Source of the DNA: Brachypodium distachyon | Taxonomy: Eukaryota > Streptophyta > Magnoliopsida > Poales > Poaceae | Reading direction: 5' to 3' | Length of the DNA stretch: 64,000 nucleotides | NCBI RefSeq assembly: GCF_000005505.3 | Contig: NC_016131.3 | Coordinates: 33,037,001-33,101,000, forward strand | Shown here: positions 46,930 to 57,681 of the stretch, piece by piece | Numbering within the stretch: the stretch's first letter is position 1 | Layout of the letters: each line of letters begins with the position of its first letter | Translations under genes and position numbers: made by a program | Notes under the pieces: generated by a model | The model's database searches: none | What the model was told of the DNA's origin: nothing | Seen by the model: only the letters and a program-made list of their open reading frames with translations

Positions 46930-48438
46930 CTACATCTTTTCTTTCACAGATTGGAATTTACCATCTTTCATCCTGCCCTCGGGCACTGGGAGACCGAGGT
47001 ATTTGGCCTCGAAGGTGTCATTTTGAACCTCAAGGATCTGCATGACTGCTGTAGAGTTCTGCGGGGAGACTGTGGTGCCCATGAGGATGGAGCATTTGTG
47101 AGGATTGAGCATCTGGCCAGTCCCGCTTTCATAAGTATAGAGAATTTTACGAATTTTGATGGCCTGATCAGCATTAGCTTTGAAAAATAAGAGGCTATCG
47201 TCAGCAAAGAGGAGGTGTGAAATACCTGGGCTGTTACGGCAAATGTGCAGCTCCTGAATGGCCCCAGAGGTGATATGATCCTGGAGGAGTAAGGAGAGAC
47301 TTTCAGCCACTAACAAGAACAGGTATGGAGAGAGGGGGTCACCTTGTCGAAGACCTCTACTCGGTTTGAAACTGTTGAGGAGTTTTCCATTGAATCTCAC
47401 AGAATAACGGACAGTGGTCATGCAGCTCATAATCCAATTTATCCAACGTTTAGCAAAACCAAGTCTAGCAAGAGCAAGCTCCAGATATTTCCAGTCGACA
47501 CGATCATATGCCTTTGCAAGATCGAGTTTGAAAGCACAGAACTCCCCTCTAGAATCATTATTCTTCTGAACAACATGGATGCATTCAAAGGCGATGAGGG
47601 CGTTATTTGTGATGAGGCGCCCCGGGATGAAAGCACTCTGAGTTGGGGAAATAATATTCTGGAGAAGCGGCCTCAATCTGTTGACTATGCACTTTGCAAT
47701 AATTTTATAAATAACATTGCATAAGCCAATTGGTCGAAAGTCTTTCAGATTTGTGGGATCTTTAACCTTTGGGATAAGCACAATAGTGGTATCATTTACC
47801 CCCTCTTGCATCGCTCCAGTACGAAAGAATTCCCTGACCGCACGGCAGATGTCAGTTTTCAGCAAACCCCACTGTTTCTGCAGCAGCCTAGCAGGGACAC
47901 CATCCGGCCCGGGAGCTTTCCAGGGGCCAATCTGGAAGAGGGCCGTCCCAATCTCATCGTCTGAGAATTCCTTGCAAAGATCGTCATTCAACTGGTCTAA
48001 AACTTTGGTTTGGAAGATTCTTGAGGCAAGTTGGGGAGAGACCGAGGTGTCTTGAGTGTACAGATTCTGAAAAAATTCAGTAGCCATTTCTTCCATCTCG
48101 TCAGTTTTATCAGTGAGGGCACCATTTGTTTTCAGCAGCCTCTTGATGTTATTTTTCTTGGCACGCCAAGAAGCTTTGCGATGGAAGAGTTTGGTGTTGC
48201 AGTCGCCACTTTTTATCCAGCCCACACGAGAACGCTGCTGCCAGTAACATTCTTCGGCGTCGAGCAGGTCGTCAATCTGTTTGGCCAGATCAGTAGCGCG
48301 CTGGACACTCTGAGCATTCTGAACTCCGGACTGAGCACGAGCAGTACCCAGGTCTTTACGCAGTTTCTCGATTCTTCTGGGGAGTGAACCGACAGTTCTT
48401 TTGCTCCAGGCAGAGAGGGATTGCAGCACACCACCCAA
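46930..48438 (-). pseudogene. LINE ORF2, reverse transcriptase domain
   Basis: The longest intact piece of the element, about 500 residues. The RT motifs are visible in order: LIPKVKDPTNLKDFRPIGLC, FIPGRLITNNALIAFE, KLDLAKAYDRVDW, the block ending SRGLRQGDPLSPYLF, and the catalytic box LLFADDSLLFF. The catalytic Asp residues are present. It is disconnected by frameshifts from the endonuclease upstream and zf-RVT downstream. Confidence 0.85.
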
Positions 48439-48879
48439 GTTGTCGAGGACATCTCCAAGATTTTCTGGGGGTTTGTGGCATGCCCAAGCACTGGCGAATT
48501 CGGAGTCCAGGGCGTCTGACTGCTCCCAGTAGGCTTCATACTTCAGGCGATTGCGGTACGAAGTAGCAGTCTTTTCCTGTTCAAGATGTAGAAGTAAAGG
48601 AGAATGATCAGAACAGGAAGAAATAAGATGCTAAAGGCGATGGTTTGGATACAGGTTGCACCAATCCGGGTTAGCAACAGCACGGTCAAGTCGCACCCGC
48701 ACATTCCGATCATCTTTCTGTTTATTGTCAAAAGTCCAAGGTAAGCCTTCATATCCAATATCAAATAAGTTACCGTGGGAGATGACATCTCTGAATTCTC
48801 ACATCTGTTTCTCTCCTCTTTTGCTAGCAGAAAAGTGCTCTTCTTGCCAGGCACATTCATTAAAATCTCCAATCACACA

Positions 48880-49293
48880 CTAAGGGAAATTGCTAACAGT
48901 TTTGATACGACGTAAGAGGTCCCATATATGGTGACGGAGATGAACACGTGGCTCTTCATAAATGAAAGTGCATCTCCATTTTATTCCTTTGGTCTGATCA
49001 CAGATCAAAACATCAATGATACGGTTGCTAAGTCCCAGAAGTTGGACATCTAAATTCTCATCCCAGAACAAGGCTAAACCTCCCCCTTTGCTTTTCTTAC
49101 CGCGAATTTCATTGGAGGCAGTGAGCACGTTCTTCAAGCCGAGGTGCCAGCGGAGATCTTCAATCTTATTCTTATTCTGGCATGTTTCAGATAAAAACAC
49201 GATCTTCGGACAATGCACTTGGACCAAGCGGGTCAAGTCTTGAACTGTCCGCGGGCGGCCCAACCCGCGACAGTTCCAAGCTAGCGTCATCAT
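48880..49293 (-). pseudogene. LINE ORF2 start, endonuclease domain
   Basis: Begins MMTLAWNCRGLGRPRTVQDL and continues with KIVFLSETCQNK, the conserved Asn and Glu motifs of the apurinic-type LINE endonuclease. The frame stops at 48880 in what should be the GDFNE region, and the rest of the endonuclease continues in other frames to about 48543. Confidence 0.8.
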
Positions 49294-51669
49294 TGCTCCT
49301 GACAGGCACTGTCCAGCGTGCCTGTCAGGTTGCCGACGGCCCCAGGGTCGGCTGCCTCCGAAGTTACTTCTTTTGCCTCATGATTTTCTTCCTTCTCTCT
49401 GCCTATCTCACTCTGAGCATCACTCTCTGCCTCCCTAGCAGCTACATTTGGTATTACATTGTTCTCTGTCTCCTCACTACCAAGAATGATTACAAGAGAT
49501 TCAGATTCTCCCCCCCCCCCCCCCCCAGCAGAGTTGCTCCGGTTCCTGATCTCATTGGTGATGTTCAAGTCGCCTTGGTCTTCCATCTCTCTCAGCCTGC
49601 GGAGCCCGTCCACACCAAGGCAAGCTTCAAGGGACGGCCACAGGTGGGAAGGTTTTTTGGCCACAGGGGCCAGTGCCATGTCTTCATCTTCATCAGGCCG
49701 TGGCCGCGGAGCCCCCAGGATTGGGCACTGGGTTGGCGCCGCCGCCGTGGATCCCTTCTCCTTCCGGGCTTGCCTCTTCCAGCTGCTGGTTTTCTTGTGC
49801 GGAGGAGCTGCGTGTTGGTTGTCGGTGGCGTGAACTGGTGGGGACTCAGGCATCGGCTGCAGTTGCTTTTCAGTGGTGTCTGTAGGAGGGGCGACCGGCT
49901 GGTTGCAGGTAGGAGACGCAGCTCGGGGCAGATCCTGCACTGAGAGGTTAGCAACGCCGGCAGCGACAAAGTTTGCGATGGCGTGTTGGCGATCCGGGTT
50001 TGAGCTGTGGAGGAGGACGTAGCTGGTTCGCTGGGGATGCGCCACAGGAGGGTAGATGGACTCTGTCGGCGACCCTGGCCAGTGGTCTCAGGGAGGAACC
50101 AGCATCGCGGGTCGTTGTGCCGGAATGCGTCGACACACAGCTCGGGGCTGTAGTTGTTCGCCTTCTTGCTGTCCGATGAGGCCGCAGTGGAAGCAGAAGT
50201 TGGGAGGCGCTCGTAGAAGACATACACCACCACTTCCTCTTCTGTGACATCATCGATGAGGGAGATCAGCTTTTGGAGTGCTTTGTTGATTGGCAGGAGC
50301 ACACGGTCTCTGACAAATTTGCTGCAGATATCACCCCGAGAGTTGTTATCGATGTTAATGAGGGAGCCGAGCTTACGGCCAAGATCCGTAGTCAGCTCCT
50401 TGGACAGGAGGTAGTGTGGGATGTTCTTGAACTGGACCCAGATGGGCACCGGGCCCCAGGTCACCGTCTCTGGGTCTTCGCCGTCCTTCAGCGCCTCGAT
50501 CAGGATCGCGTCGCCGCGGTATCTCCAGGGGCCGCCGCGGATGACGTGGTTGTAGTCGCCTTCCTTCGTGAACTCGAGGATGAAGCACCTGTCTCCAAGG
50601 GAATGAGAGTCGACGCTGCCGCGGATCTTCCAGACACGCTTCAGGTTGTCAACGAGCTGCTTGGACGTGATGGCGAGCACGGACAGGAAGATGCCCACAG
50701 CCAGATATCGAGCACGCATGGCGCTCCGGGCCCTGGTCATGTTGACGACGATGGACATCTTGTCCTGTGCCTGACCAGGTTCCTGCATGGGCAGCTTGCC
50801 CTTCTGCCGCCTGAGGGCGGCCTCCGAAGTCTTGGCGCCGTTGGTGGCCTGGAGGGGCATGCCGCCAGTCGCCAGGGCCAGCTCGCTGCCAACAAGCTCC
50901 GTCAGCAGACGGCTTTCCACCGGAATTAGCAGCTCCACCGGGCGCCATGAGGCGAAGTGTCGAGCAGGTTGAGAGCGTGGCGAGCGTGGGGATGGGGAGA
51001 GTGTGGGCGGAAGTACCTCCGGTCAGGGGCCGCGGCCAAAATATAAGCTTGTCGGAGCAGAGATTTCTCCGGAGAATTAGGCCCCCATAAAACATCAACG
51101 GGAGGGCGCGCCCAGTCTGGGCGCCATGATGGACTTCAAGGCGCGTCGGGGCCTCCGGGGATGACTCGAGCATTAAAATCCGGCGGGTGGCCGGCACATC
51201 AACGGGCGTGGAATCTTCAGCGGGTTGAGGGGCGTCGGGGGAGTGATTAAGGTGGGGGGCGCCATCGTCGGAATCGCGCTCGGAGGGTTGAGGTCTCTGG
51301 GTGTTCCTCAATGTTGGTGTGTACTGGAAAATCTCTGATTTGGCTGGCGGGGGATTCGTCGGTCGGATGCCCCATCGACTGAAGATTTCCTCCACTCTCT
51401 CGCGGCAGATCTGGAGGTTTCGGGCGGGGTCAGGGGAATTTAGGACGAGGGTTCTCAGTTTGCGGAAATTGTCAAGGCTCAGAATCACGGGCTTAACGTG
51501 GTTGTTGGGGCCGGGGGATTGGGTAATTTGGTGGATCGAGGGGTTAATCTGATTCTCTAGGTGCTGGTTCTTCGGGGGATCAATCTTGGATCGAGGTTGG
51601 GTAGGGTTCGATGTGGATCTCGCAGGATCGCCTCCGGCATCGCCGGAGAGACGAACCATTGCGTCCATC
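49290..51669 (-). pseudogene. LINE ORF1 (DUF4283, zinc-knuckle type), frameshifted
   Basis: The probable start is MDAMVRLSGDAGGDPARS at 51669. The DUF4283-like core (about 50300-50800) includes GDRCFILEFTKEGDYNHVIR and GPWRYRGDAILIEALKDG. A CCHC-type knuckle (FCFHCGLIG) appears near 50190 in a different frame from its surroundings. The C-terminal half to 49290 is Ser/Thr/Pro-rich and ends SACQEQ. At least three frame changes (near 50940, 50190 and 50060) break the ORF. A run of 17 C at 49510-49526 lies within it. Confidence 0.75.
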
Positions 51670-51832
51670 ACCGTATTCAGTGCACAACTTGTACTCTTTG
51701 AGTATTGGGTCTTTGATCTTGGAGGTGGAAACAATATACGTAACCTTTACTGGTTGTAGCTGGCAGCACTATTTCCATAGTTGTCTTATTGAAGGCATTG
51801 CCTGAAAATTGCTCCAACTTGTTCTCCGGTCT

Positions 51833-53120
51833 TCAATAGCGGGATCCGGCTCTTACGGCGCTTACACTTCTTTTCTTTTGTAGCCCAACCCAGAAGTTAA
51901 TCCAGTAGCAAACAGAGAAAAGAATATTAGTATGTTCCTTAAGTACTGATCCCTTAAAATAAGAATCATTTCGACATCTCCAGATGCTCCAGCATAGGGC
52001 AGCGACGCCAACAGCAACCAGCTCTCGCTGGCGCCCCCTAAACTGTAACATCCAGGCATTCAATAAGTTCTTAACTGAACTAGGCGTACTATGAATTCCA
52101 GAAGAACAACACATGACCTTCCAACACACCTTAGCTACTGAACACTCAAATAGAAGATGATCTACACTCTCCTGGGCACCACAAAATTCACAGTTTGTAG
52201 AGCCTACCCAGTTCTTTTTTGCTAAATTATCTCTTGTCAACATGCTATCCTTGCATATTAACCACGGAATTTTTTTTAACTTTCAAAGGAATTTTTATTT
52301 TCCACAACTGTATATATGGTATTTGAACCTGTTTATCTTTAAGCATATTATAAAGAGATTTGATAGGAAACTGCCCACTGTTGGTTAATTTCCAGACACA
52401 TCTATCCTGCTCACTGTTTAAACAGACACCTAGACACAACGTTCTCAGTTGTGTCCACATTTCTAAAGTTCCCTCACAAAAAGATCTTCTGAAGCTAATG
52501 CATTGCCATTGAGAATTAAAGACTGCGGAGACTGAAATGAATCTCTTATTAGTTAAATTATAAAGCGTAGGGAACTTTAAACACGGAGGAACATCCCCAA
52601 TCCAGTGTTCTTCCCAAATACAAGTCCTATTGCCATTACCCACTTGTTTTCTACAACAATTAATGAAAATATTCTTTACTTGCATAAGCCCTTGCCAAAA
52701 ATGATTGGCCTCTTTTCTGCTCATAAGTAAATAAAAGTTGCTTCTTAATGTACTTACTTCTAATCATATTCTGCAAACCCCCTCTTCATTTTCAAGCTTT
52801 CATAACCATTTACATAACAAGCTAATATTCTTAATGTCCAAATCAGTTACACCTAAACCCGCTTGATCTCTAGGTTGGCAGATTTCCAGCCAATTAACCA
52901 GATGGTATTTCTTAATCCCTTGATCATCTTGTCAAAGGAGTATAGTTCTAAAAAAATCAATTATCTTCATAACACCTTTTGGGATCCTAAACAAAGAGAG
53001 CATGTAACTGGGAGCATTGATTAAACCAACCTCCACTAGTTTAGGCCTCCTTTTTTTTATCGTAGTAGTTTGGTAGTTGGATTTTTTTCTGCCTCGACTG
53101 GCTCTTGAAATTGTGTTTGT
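51833..53120 (-). pseudogene. Second LINE remnant (zf-RVT region)
   Basis: Minus-strand frames at 52724-52245 and 52243-51833 encode WQGLMQVKNIFINCC..., IWEEHWIGD, FRRSFCEGTLEMW, then MLTRDNLAKKNWVGS and a CEFCGAQESVDHLLFEC zinc motif, then WSIWRCRNDSYF. This is the C-terminal half of a LINE ORF2 from a family different from the 45-51.7 kb LINE. A frame change at 52243-52260 and decayed RT pieces up to 53120 mark it as a fossil. Confidence 0.75.
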
Positions 53121-53484
53121 GCCCAGACTAGGTGTAGTAGTATCAATTTGATATTAATATACTTCGATATTGTATACTATCCATTATCAAAAAAAAATCA
53201 CAGATATGCTTTGCATTTGCGTCTACGTGTTCTGTACTAGAATGTCCATCTAAATTTGAGACGACATGATAGTTTACTCGCAAATCTATGTCATACTCAC
53301 TACATCTCGATAGATATTCCACCGGATAAATTAGGGTTACTATCGAATCATGATGTGCTGTCTCTCTTTCAGAAACAATACCATAGAGAACCTTTATCAT
53401 TGAAGCGCCGACGTAGTTGTTGTGCAAAACAGTAAATACCTGACCGGTACAATAGGTTTTGTTTACTCTTTTTATTCAAAGAAG
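53121..53484. other. Spacer upstream of the tRNA gene
   Basis: AT-rich, with no gene recognised. The short minus-strand open frame at 53143-53427 shows no motif. Confidence 0.4.
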
Positions 53485-53555
53485 GCACCAGTGGTCTAGT
53501 GGTAGAATAGTACCCTGCCACGGTACAGACCCGGGTTCGATTCCCGGCTGGTGCA
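53485..53555 (+). tRNA. trnG-GCC: tRNA-Gly (anticodon GCC)
   Basis: A 71-nt tRNA with acceptor stem GCACCAG (53485-53491) pairing CTGGTGC (53548-53554) and discriminator A at 53555. The D arm contains TCTAGTGGTAGAAT, the anticodon loop TGCCACG has GCC at 53517-53519, and the T arm is CCGGGTTCGATTCCCGG. No intron; an oligo-T terminator (TTTTT after AAA) follows. It lies 150 bases beyond the stop codon of the dehydrogenase gene, on the opposite strand. Confidence 0.97.
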
Positions 53556-53612
53556 AATTTTTCCTTTCAACGAGTAGCTTTTCTTTTTTCTCCTAAAGCA
53601 TCAATGAGAAGG

Positions 53613-53813
53613 TCCCAGCGAACTTCAAATGTTTTTGAATATCAACAATGGAACCTATCTGCGCATGGGAGGCCACAGATGGAGCGAATGCTATCAACAA
53701 TGGAACCTATCTGCGCATGGGAGGCTGCAGGCCACAGATGGAGCGAATGCTATCAACAATGGAACCTATCTGCGCATGGGAGGCTGCAGTCCCAGCGAAC
53801 TTCAAATGTTTTT
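53613..53813. repeat. Tandem triplication overlapping the end of the dehydrogenase gene
   Basis: ATCAACAATGGAACCTATCT begins three consecutive units at 53641 (52 bp), 53693 (59 bp) and 53752 (about 38 bp kept). The array is flanked by a perfect 24-bp direct repeat, starting TCCCAGCGAACTTC, at 53613-53636 and 53790-53813. The unit is derived from the last coding exon of the minus-strand dehydrogenase, so the array is made of copies of the gene's own C-terminal codons. Confidence 0.85.
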
Positions 53814-56806
53814 GGGCTTCAGCTCGGTCAAAGTAGAAAGCTCCTGCCACTAACTTGTCCATCGGTTGCAAGGCTAACCAGACCACTGTGTCAGCCCCTT
53901 CCTCATTTGATCTCAGGTTTCCCGATAACCTGCAACAAGAGGTAAACCACAAGTTAGCTGGTTGATACTACACGCATAAATAAACCAAGAGGGGCAATTG
54001 GGACAGCACAAGGGTTTACTTCTCTGAAAGTCCCGGCAAGCTCTTGGAGACTCCAGGCGTATCAGCCCATCCTGGATGCATAGAGTAGAAACCGATCCCC
54101 TTGTTGCTGTATTTCTCAGACCACCATTCAGTGAGTGCAACCTGAGGAAGATACGGGATCGTAATAATTTTCTCACATGAAGACTTGAATAGAAGGAATT
54201 TTGATGTCAGGTTCACAAACCTGAACTCTCTTGTTTCGAGCATATTGTTTGGTCCCGTCAAAGTCACTTTCTCTGTACTGAAGTTCAAAAACAATAGTAA
54301 ATAGGGTTATAACTGCAATATCTAATGACCAAGCATAAAATATGTTCTTTCCACAGGCTAATGTTTCCAGGAGCAAAGAACTCCCTGTCATCTGTTTCTA
54401 TAAATATATCATCACACCGAGTCACTAACAGCAATGAAAGGAAGCGGCAGTTGCACTAAGCTCTTGCTAAGCAGCCAAATCAGTCCATTCTCAGTGAAAA
54501 ACAATACAGAACTGGGTAAGTGCGAAGTGCTCATCCAATATACCTCCAAACTGAATTCAATGACTCAACTAAACTGACTTCAATTGAGTCCACAACTACT
54601 CTTTTTTTAAACCTTGATTTGCTAAATTCTCAATAGCATTTGTTTTCCTAGTACGTGGAACTTAGGAAAGGAGGGTGTTTTTATCGCTTCCCGCATCACA
54701 GTATGCAGTTTGGAGTCTTCCGATGAAGTATTGTATTGTATTTCCATACTTACTTTTCCACATTATGCTTCCCTACAGATAAAAGCACAGAGAAAAAGAT
54801 ACCTCCAAATTGTTATTCAATGGCTCAGTGTACATTCCTCCGGATGAAACTGTAATGACACGAGCATCAGGTGCTGCCTTTTCCAACAATGGCATCACTA
54901 GCTCTGTTAACGTGTACGTAGCTGCCACATTCACAGCAAAATTGAGCTCCAACCTATTATAAGAAGAAAGGAGGAAAAGGAGTACGCGTTTTTCAATTGA
55001 CGAAGTTTGCAAGATAAATGCTGCATGCTTAGGATTTATTTAAAAATGTCCTGAGAAGTTTGAAAATAACTAGGGGAACCGATTATTAAGCAGTATCACA
55101 TACCCTTCCGGTGTAGTCACACGCTTGTGCTCCAGGAAGCCAGCATTGTTAACCTACAAGAACAAATTATCTGTTATATTTGTTTCTTCCGACAAGTAGA
55201 TAATAATATTCTTGAGGAAATTTAATGAATTATCTGATTATAAGAGGCAAAAAGAAGCTGCAAGCAGGGATAGGAAACACAAAATGCAAATATTTTGAAG
55301 CAGCAAAGCTTACCAGGACATGGAGTGGCTTGTTCATTGAAGAGAATCTTGTCGTAAATGATTTTATTTCATTAATAGATGAAAGGTCACATATCTGCAA
55401 CACAATAATGAATATAGTTCGCCTGTAACTATCATAGAGCTTCAATAAGAATTGAACCTTGCAGGGATTGTATCTAGCGTTGAAGCATCACACCTCCAGA
55501 TGAACATTCATATTGCCGGTTTTGGATCTTATCTGTTTAAGAGCAGTCTCACCCCTTTCCTTGTTACGACAAAGCATATAAACAGTGGCCCCACTACAAC
55601 AATATAAAACAATTCTTTTCTTTACAAGACCACATGGTCAAAAGTGGTAAAAATAATATATTTTTGTCTGAAGTAAATAATATAAAAAATGTAATAGATT
55701 CATACTGCGAAGCCAATCCCTCAGCTGTAGCAAAACCTAAGCCAGAATTTGCTCCAGTTACCAGGCAATTTTTCCCATCCAACCGGATCTGCATATCCTC
55801 CTCTCTAAATTTCTTGGCATGTTCCCTGAGTAATTTGAGTCTGATTATTTGAACAATGAGGACGAAAGCAACTACGGTGTCCATATTCTAAAAAAACTAA
55901 TCTGGGAACAATTATTAAAATCCTTTTCATCGACTCGGATACAACGCTACTCGGTCAGAATACTCAATTCCTACTTGTAAATACCTCCCTGTATCTTTTT
56001 AGAACCCAGGTAGGAGAGCGGTTATCATATATTAAAAAGGAAAAAAACTATTACAATCTCATAGAATGGCAACAACAACAATAGGCTTTGGGCTACTTCC
56101 CAGACTATGGCTCAAAGGAGCTGCAAGCACTATCATTGATTGATTTCCTTGGGCATGAGCAAGGGGGCATCCTTGGAGGTGAGAGCCGCATTTTGAAATA
56201 GTTTGATCCACATGAACTCAAATAGATTGATCCTCTACCTTCCAAAATAGATTGATCCTCTCTAGTGCCGCGAGAAGTGCGCAATCCCTTGCAAGCAAAC
56301 AGATCTTTCTCCATCTGGTTACTACTGGATGACATTAAACTACAAGGTTTCAGCAGCTAACAAGAGCGTCTGGGTTCACAGCAGTTGTTTGGTTCTCGGT
56401 GTAGCCTGGCACGGTTTTTTATTTCATCAATGACTTTACTGTTGTAATGCATAATTATAGGCTATATATGCTTCTAGTATGCAGAGGTCGGGGCTAATAA
56501 AGCTTCTATTTTCTAAAAAAAACCGTGACGGGAATCAATCGTATCCTCAACTGCTGTGCTAAATTGAACACGAGGAGCAACCAGTTTCGACACGGATGGG
56601 GGAATTGAAAAAAACTCCAATTCCCCAACTGAGACACGATTCCACGGAATCGCGCAAGCTACAAGAAGAGAATCTGTGAGACGATTGGGTGGAAATCAGG
56701 CTTACGCGAATCCTGATTTGGTGAACTGGGTGAAGCCGTAGAGCCCAAACGCCGCCGTCCTCCATGCCTGCGCCACCAACAAAATCCGCAAAAATTTACC
56801 CCACAT
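53707..56806 (-). CDS. Short-chain dehydrogenase/reductase, DHRS12-like
   Basis: Nine exons: 56806-56706, 55825-55706, 55593-55494, 55394-55314, 55153-55104, 54953-54803, 54277-54221, 54141-54020 and 53929-53707. All junctions are GT-AG with matching phases, giving 334 residues. Classical SDR signatures are in place: the NAD(P)-binding TGANSGLG (57-64), NNAG (136-139), the catalytic Ser in VSSGG (187-188) and Tyr213-x3-Lys217 in QYARNK. FYSMHPGWADTPGV near the C-terminus is typical of the DHRS12 group. The substrate is unknown. The start MWGKFLRILLVAQAW was chosen because it puts the conserved AFGLYGFTQFTKSGF segment in frame; the N-terminus is hydrophobic, so membrane attachment is possible. 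The last residues (QPPMRR) come from a tandem duplication that shifted the frame at the original C-terminus. Confidence 0.9.
55826..56705. other. Dehydrogenase intron 1, with retroelement fragments
   Basis: The first intron is unusually long. Its plus strand near 56480-56523 reads CTAATAAAGCTTCTATTTTC followed by a run of A, which looks like the 3' tail of a LINE-type insertion in the antisense direction to the gene. The left part near 56030 has an oligo-A/oligo-T stretch as well. Family and borders are not resolved. Confidence 0.35.
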
Positions 56807-56970
56807 ACATAGAAGAATTTGCGCAAGGTTACCCGCGGATTAACGGTAGAAGAGAGCATGGAAACACCATCACCTTCTGGATAAACATATCTCTTCCTCT
56901 CGCTTCCCTCCCCGCTCGATCTTTTCCTCCGCGGTGCGTACGGATTCGAAATGCTGTTGCTTCGCCCCAG

Positions 56971-57128
56971 GGCGAAGCTGTTTGTGCTTTCCACCCGGAG
57001 CTCGGGAAGAGTCAAGAGCCCCGCCTCGGTGGCCGATTCACCGCCGCGGGGCGAAGCTGTTTGTGCTTTCCACCCGGAGCTCGGGAAGAGTCAAGAGCCC
57101 CGCCTCGGTGGCCGATTCACCGCCGCGG
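56971..57128. repeat. Perfect 79-bp tandem duplication upstream of the dehydrogenase
   Basis: The unit starting GGCGAAGCTGTTTGTGC and ending CACCGCCGCGG is present twice with no differences, at 56971-57049 and 57050-57128. It lies 165-320 bases upstream of the dehydrogenase ATG, in the likely leader or promoter. GCTTCGCCCCAGGGCGAAGC at 56959-56978 forms a hairpin at its edge. Confidence 0.9.
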
Positions 57129-57681
57129 GAGAGGGCGCCTCTCTGCTCTCCGTCTCCGTCACGGATGCCGTACCGTTCTGGTTGGTGCGGAGATGGGCCG
57201 AGTCCGTCCAAGTACGCCTCCGGTACGGGCCGGGGTGCGTGCATCTAGCCGCCGGCGGTCACGGTTTTCAAGTGAGCAGGCCACTTACTTAGCCCGTTTT
57301 CTTTTTAAAATATAAATTAATGTTGATCAGTAAATTGGTGTGAACAATTGTTGGATGGGAGCGCGAGCCAAGAAGCCAACGAGCTCCAAAAGAGAATGAG
57401 ATGAAAAAATTGTTGAGGAACCGACGACGGGTGGGGCCACCGAGTCGTGCGCCCCCCACCTAGGCCTGGGCATAAAAACCGGAAACCGAAAACCGGAACC
57501 GGAACCGAAACTGAACAAACTGAAATCTCAGTTTTTTTAGGCTGGCAGTATTTTTCGATTTCTGCTGCAGCTAACCGAATACATTAGGTTCGGTTCGGTT
57601 AATTGGTTGGTTAACCGAGTTAACCGAAGGCTAGCAGCACCTCACCGCAGCGCCTAGCCTTGGGCTTGGCCCAGTGGCCGA

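Larger units (their letters stand above)
45094..51690 (-). mobile_element. Full-length but defective LINE with 13-bp target duplication
   Basis: A minus-strand non-LTR retrotransposon of 6597 bp. GTACTCTTTGAGT flanks it at 45081-45093 and 51691-51703. Its 3' end is a poly(A) run (oligo-T at 45094-45103 on plus). Order from 5' to 3': ORF1 with DUF4283 and a disrupted zinc knuckle, ORF2 with apurinic-type endonuclease, reverse transcriptase, zf-RVT and RNase H. ORF1 and ORF2 contain several frameshifts and stops, so it cannot move by itself now. Confidence 0.9.

Noticed and set aside
56659..57315. Open frames on both strands in the dehydrogenase upstream region
   Set aside because: They owe their length to the duplicated 79-bp GC-rich unit; the conserved dehydrogenase N-terminus uses another frame.
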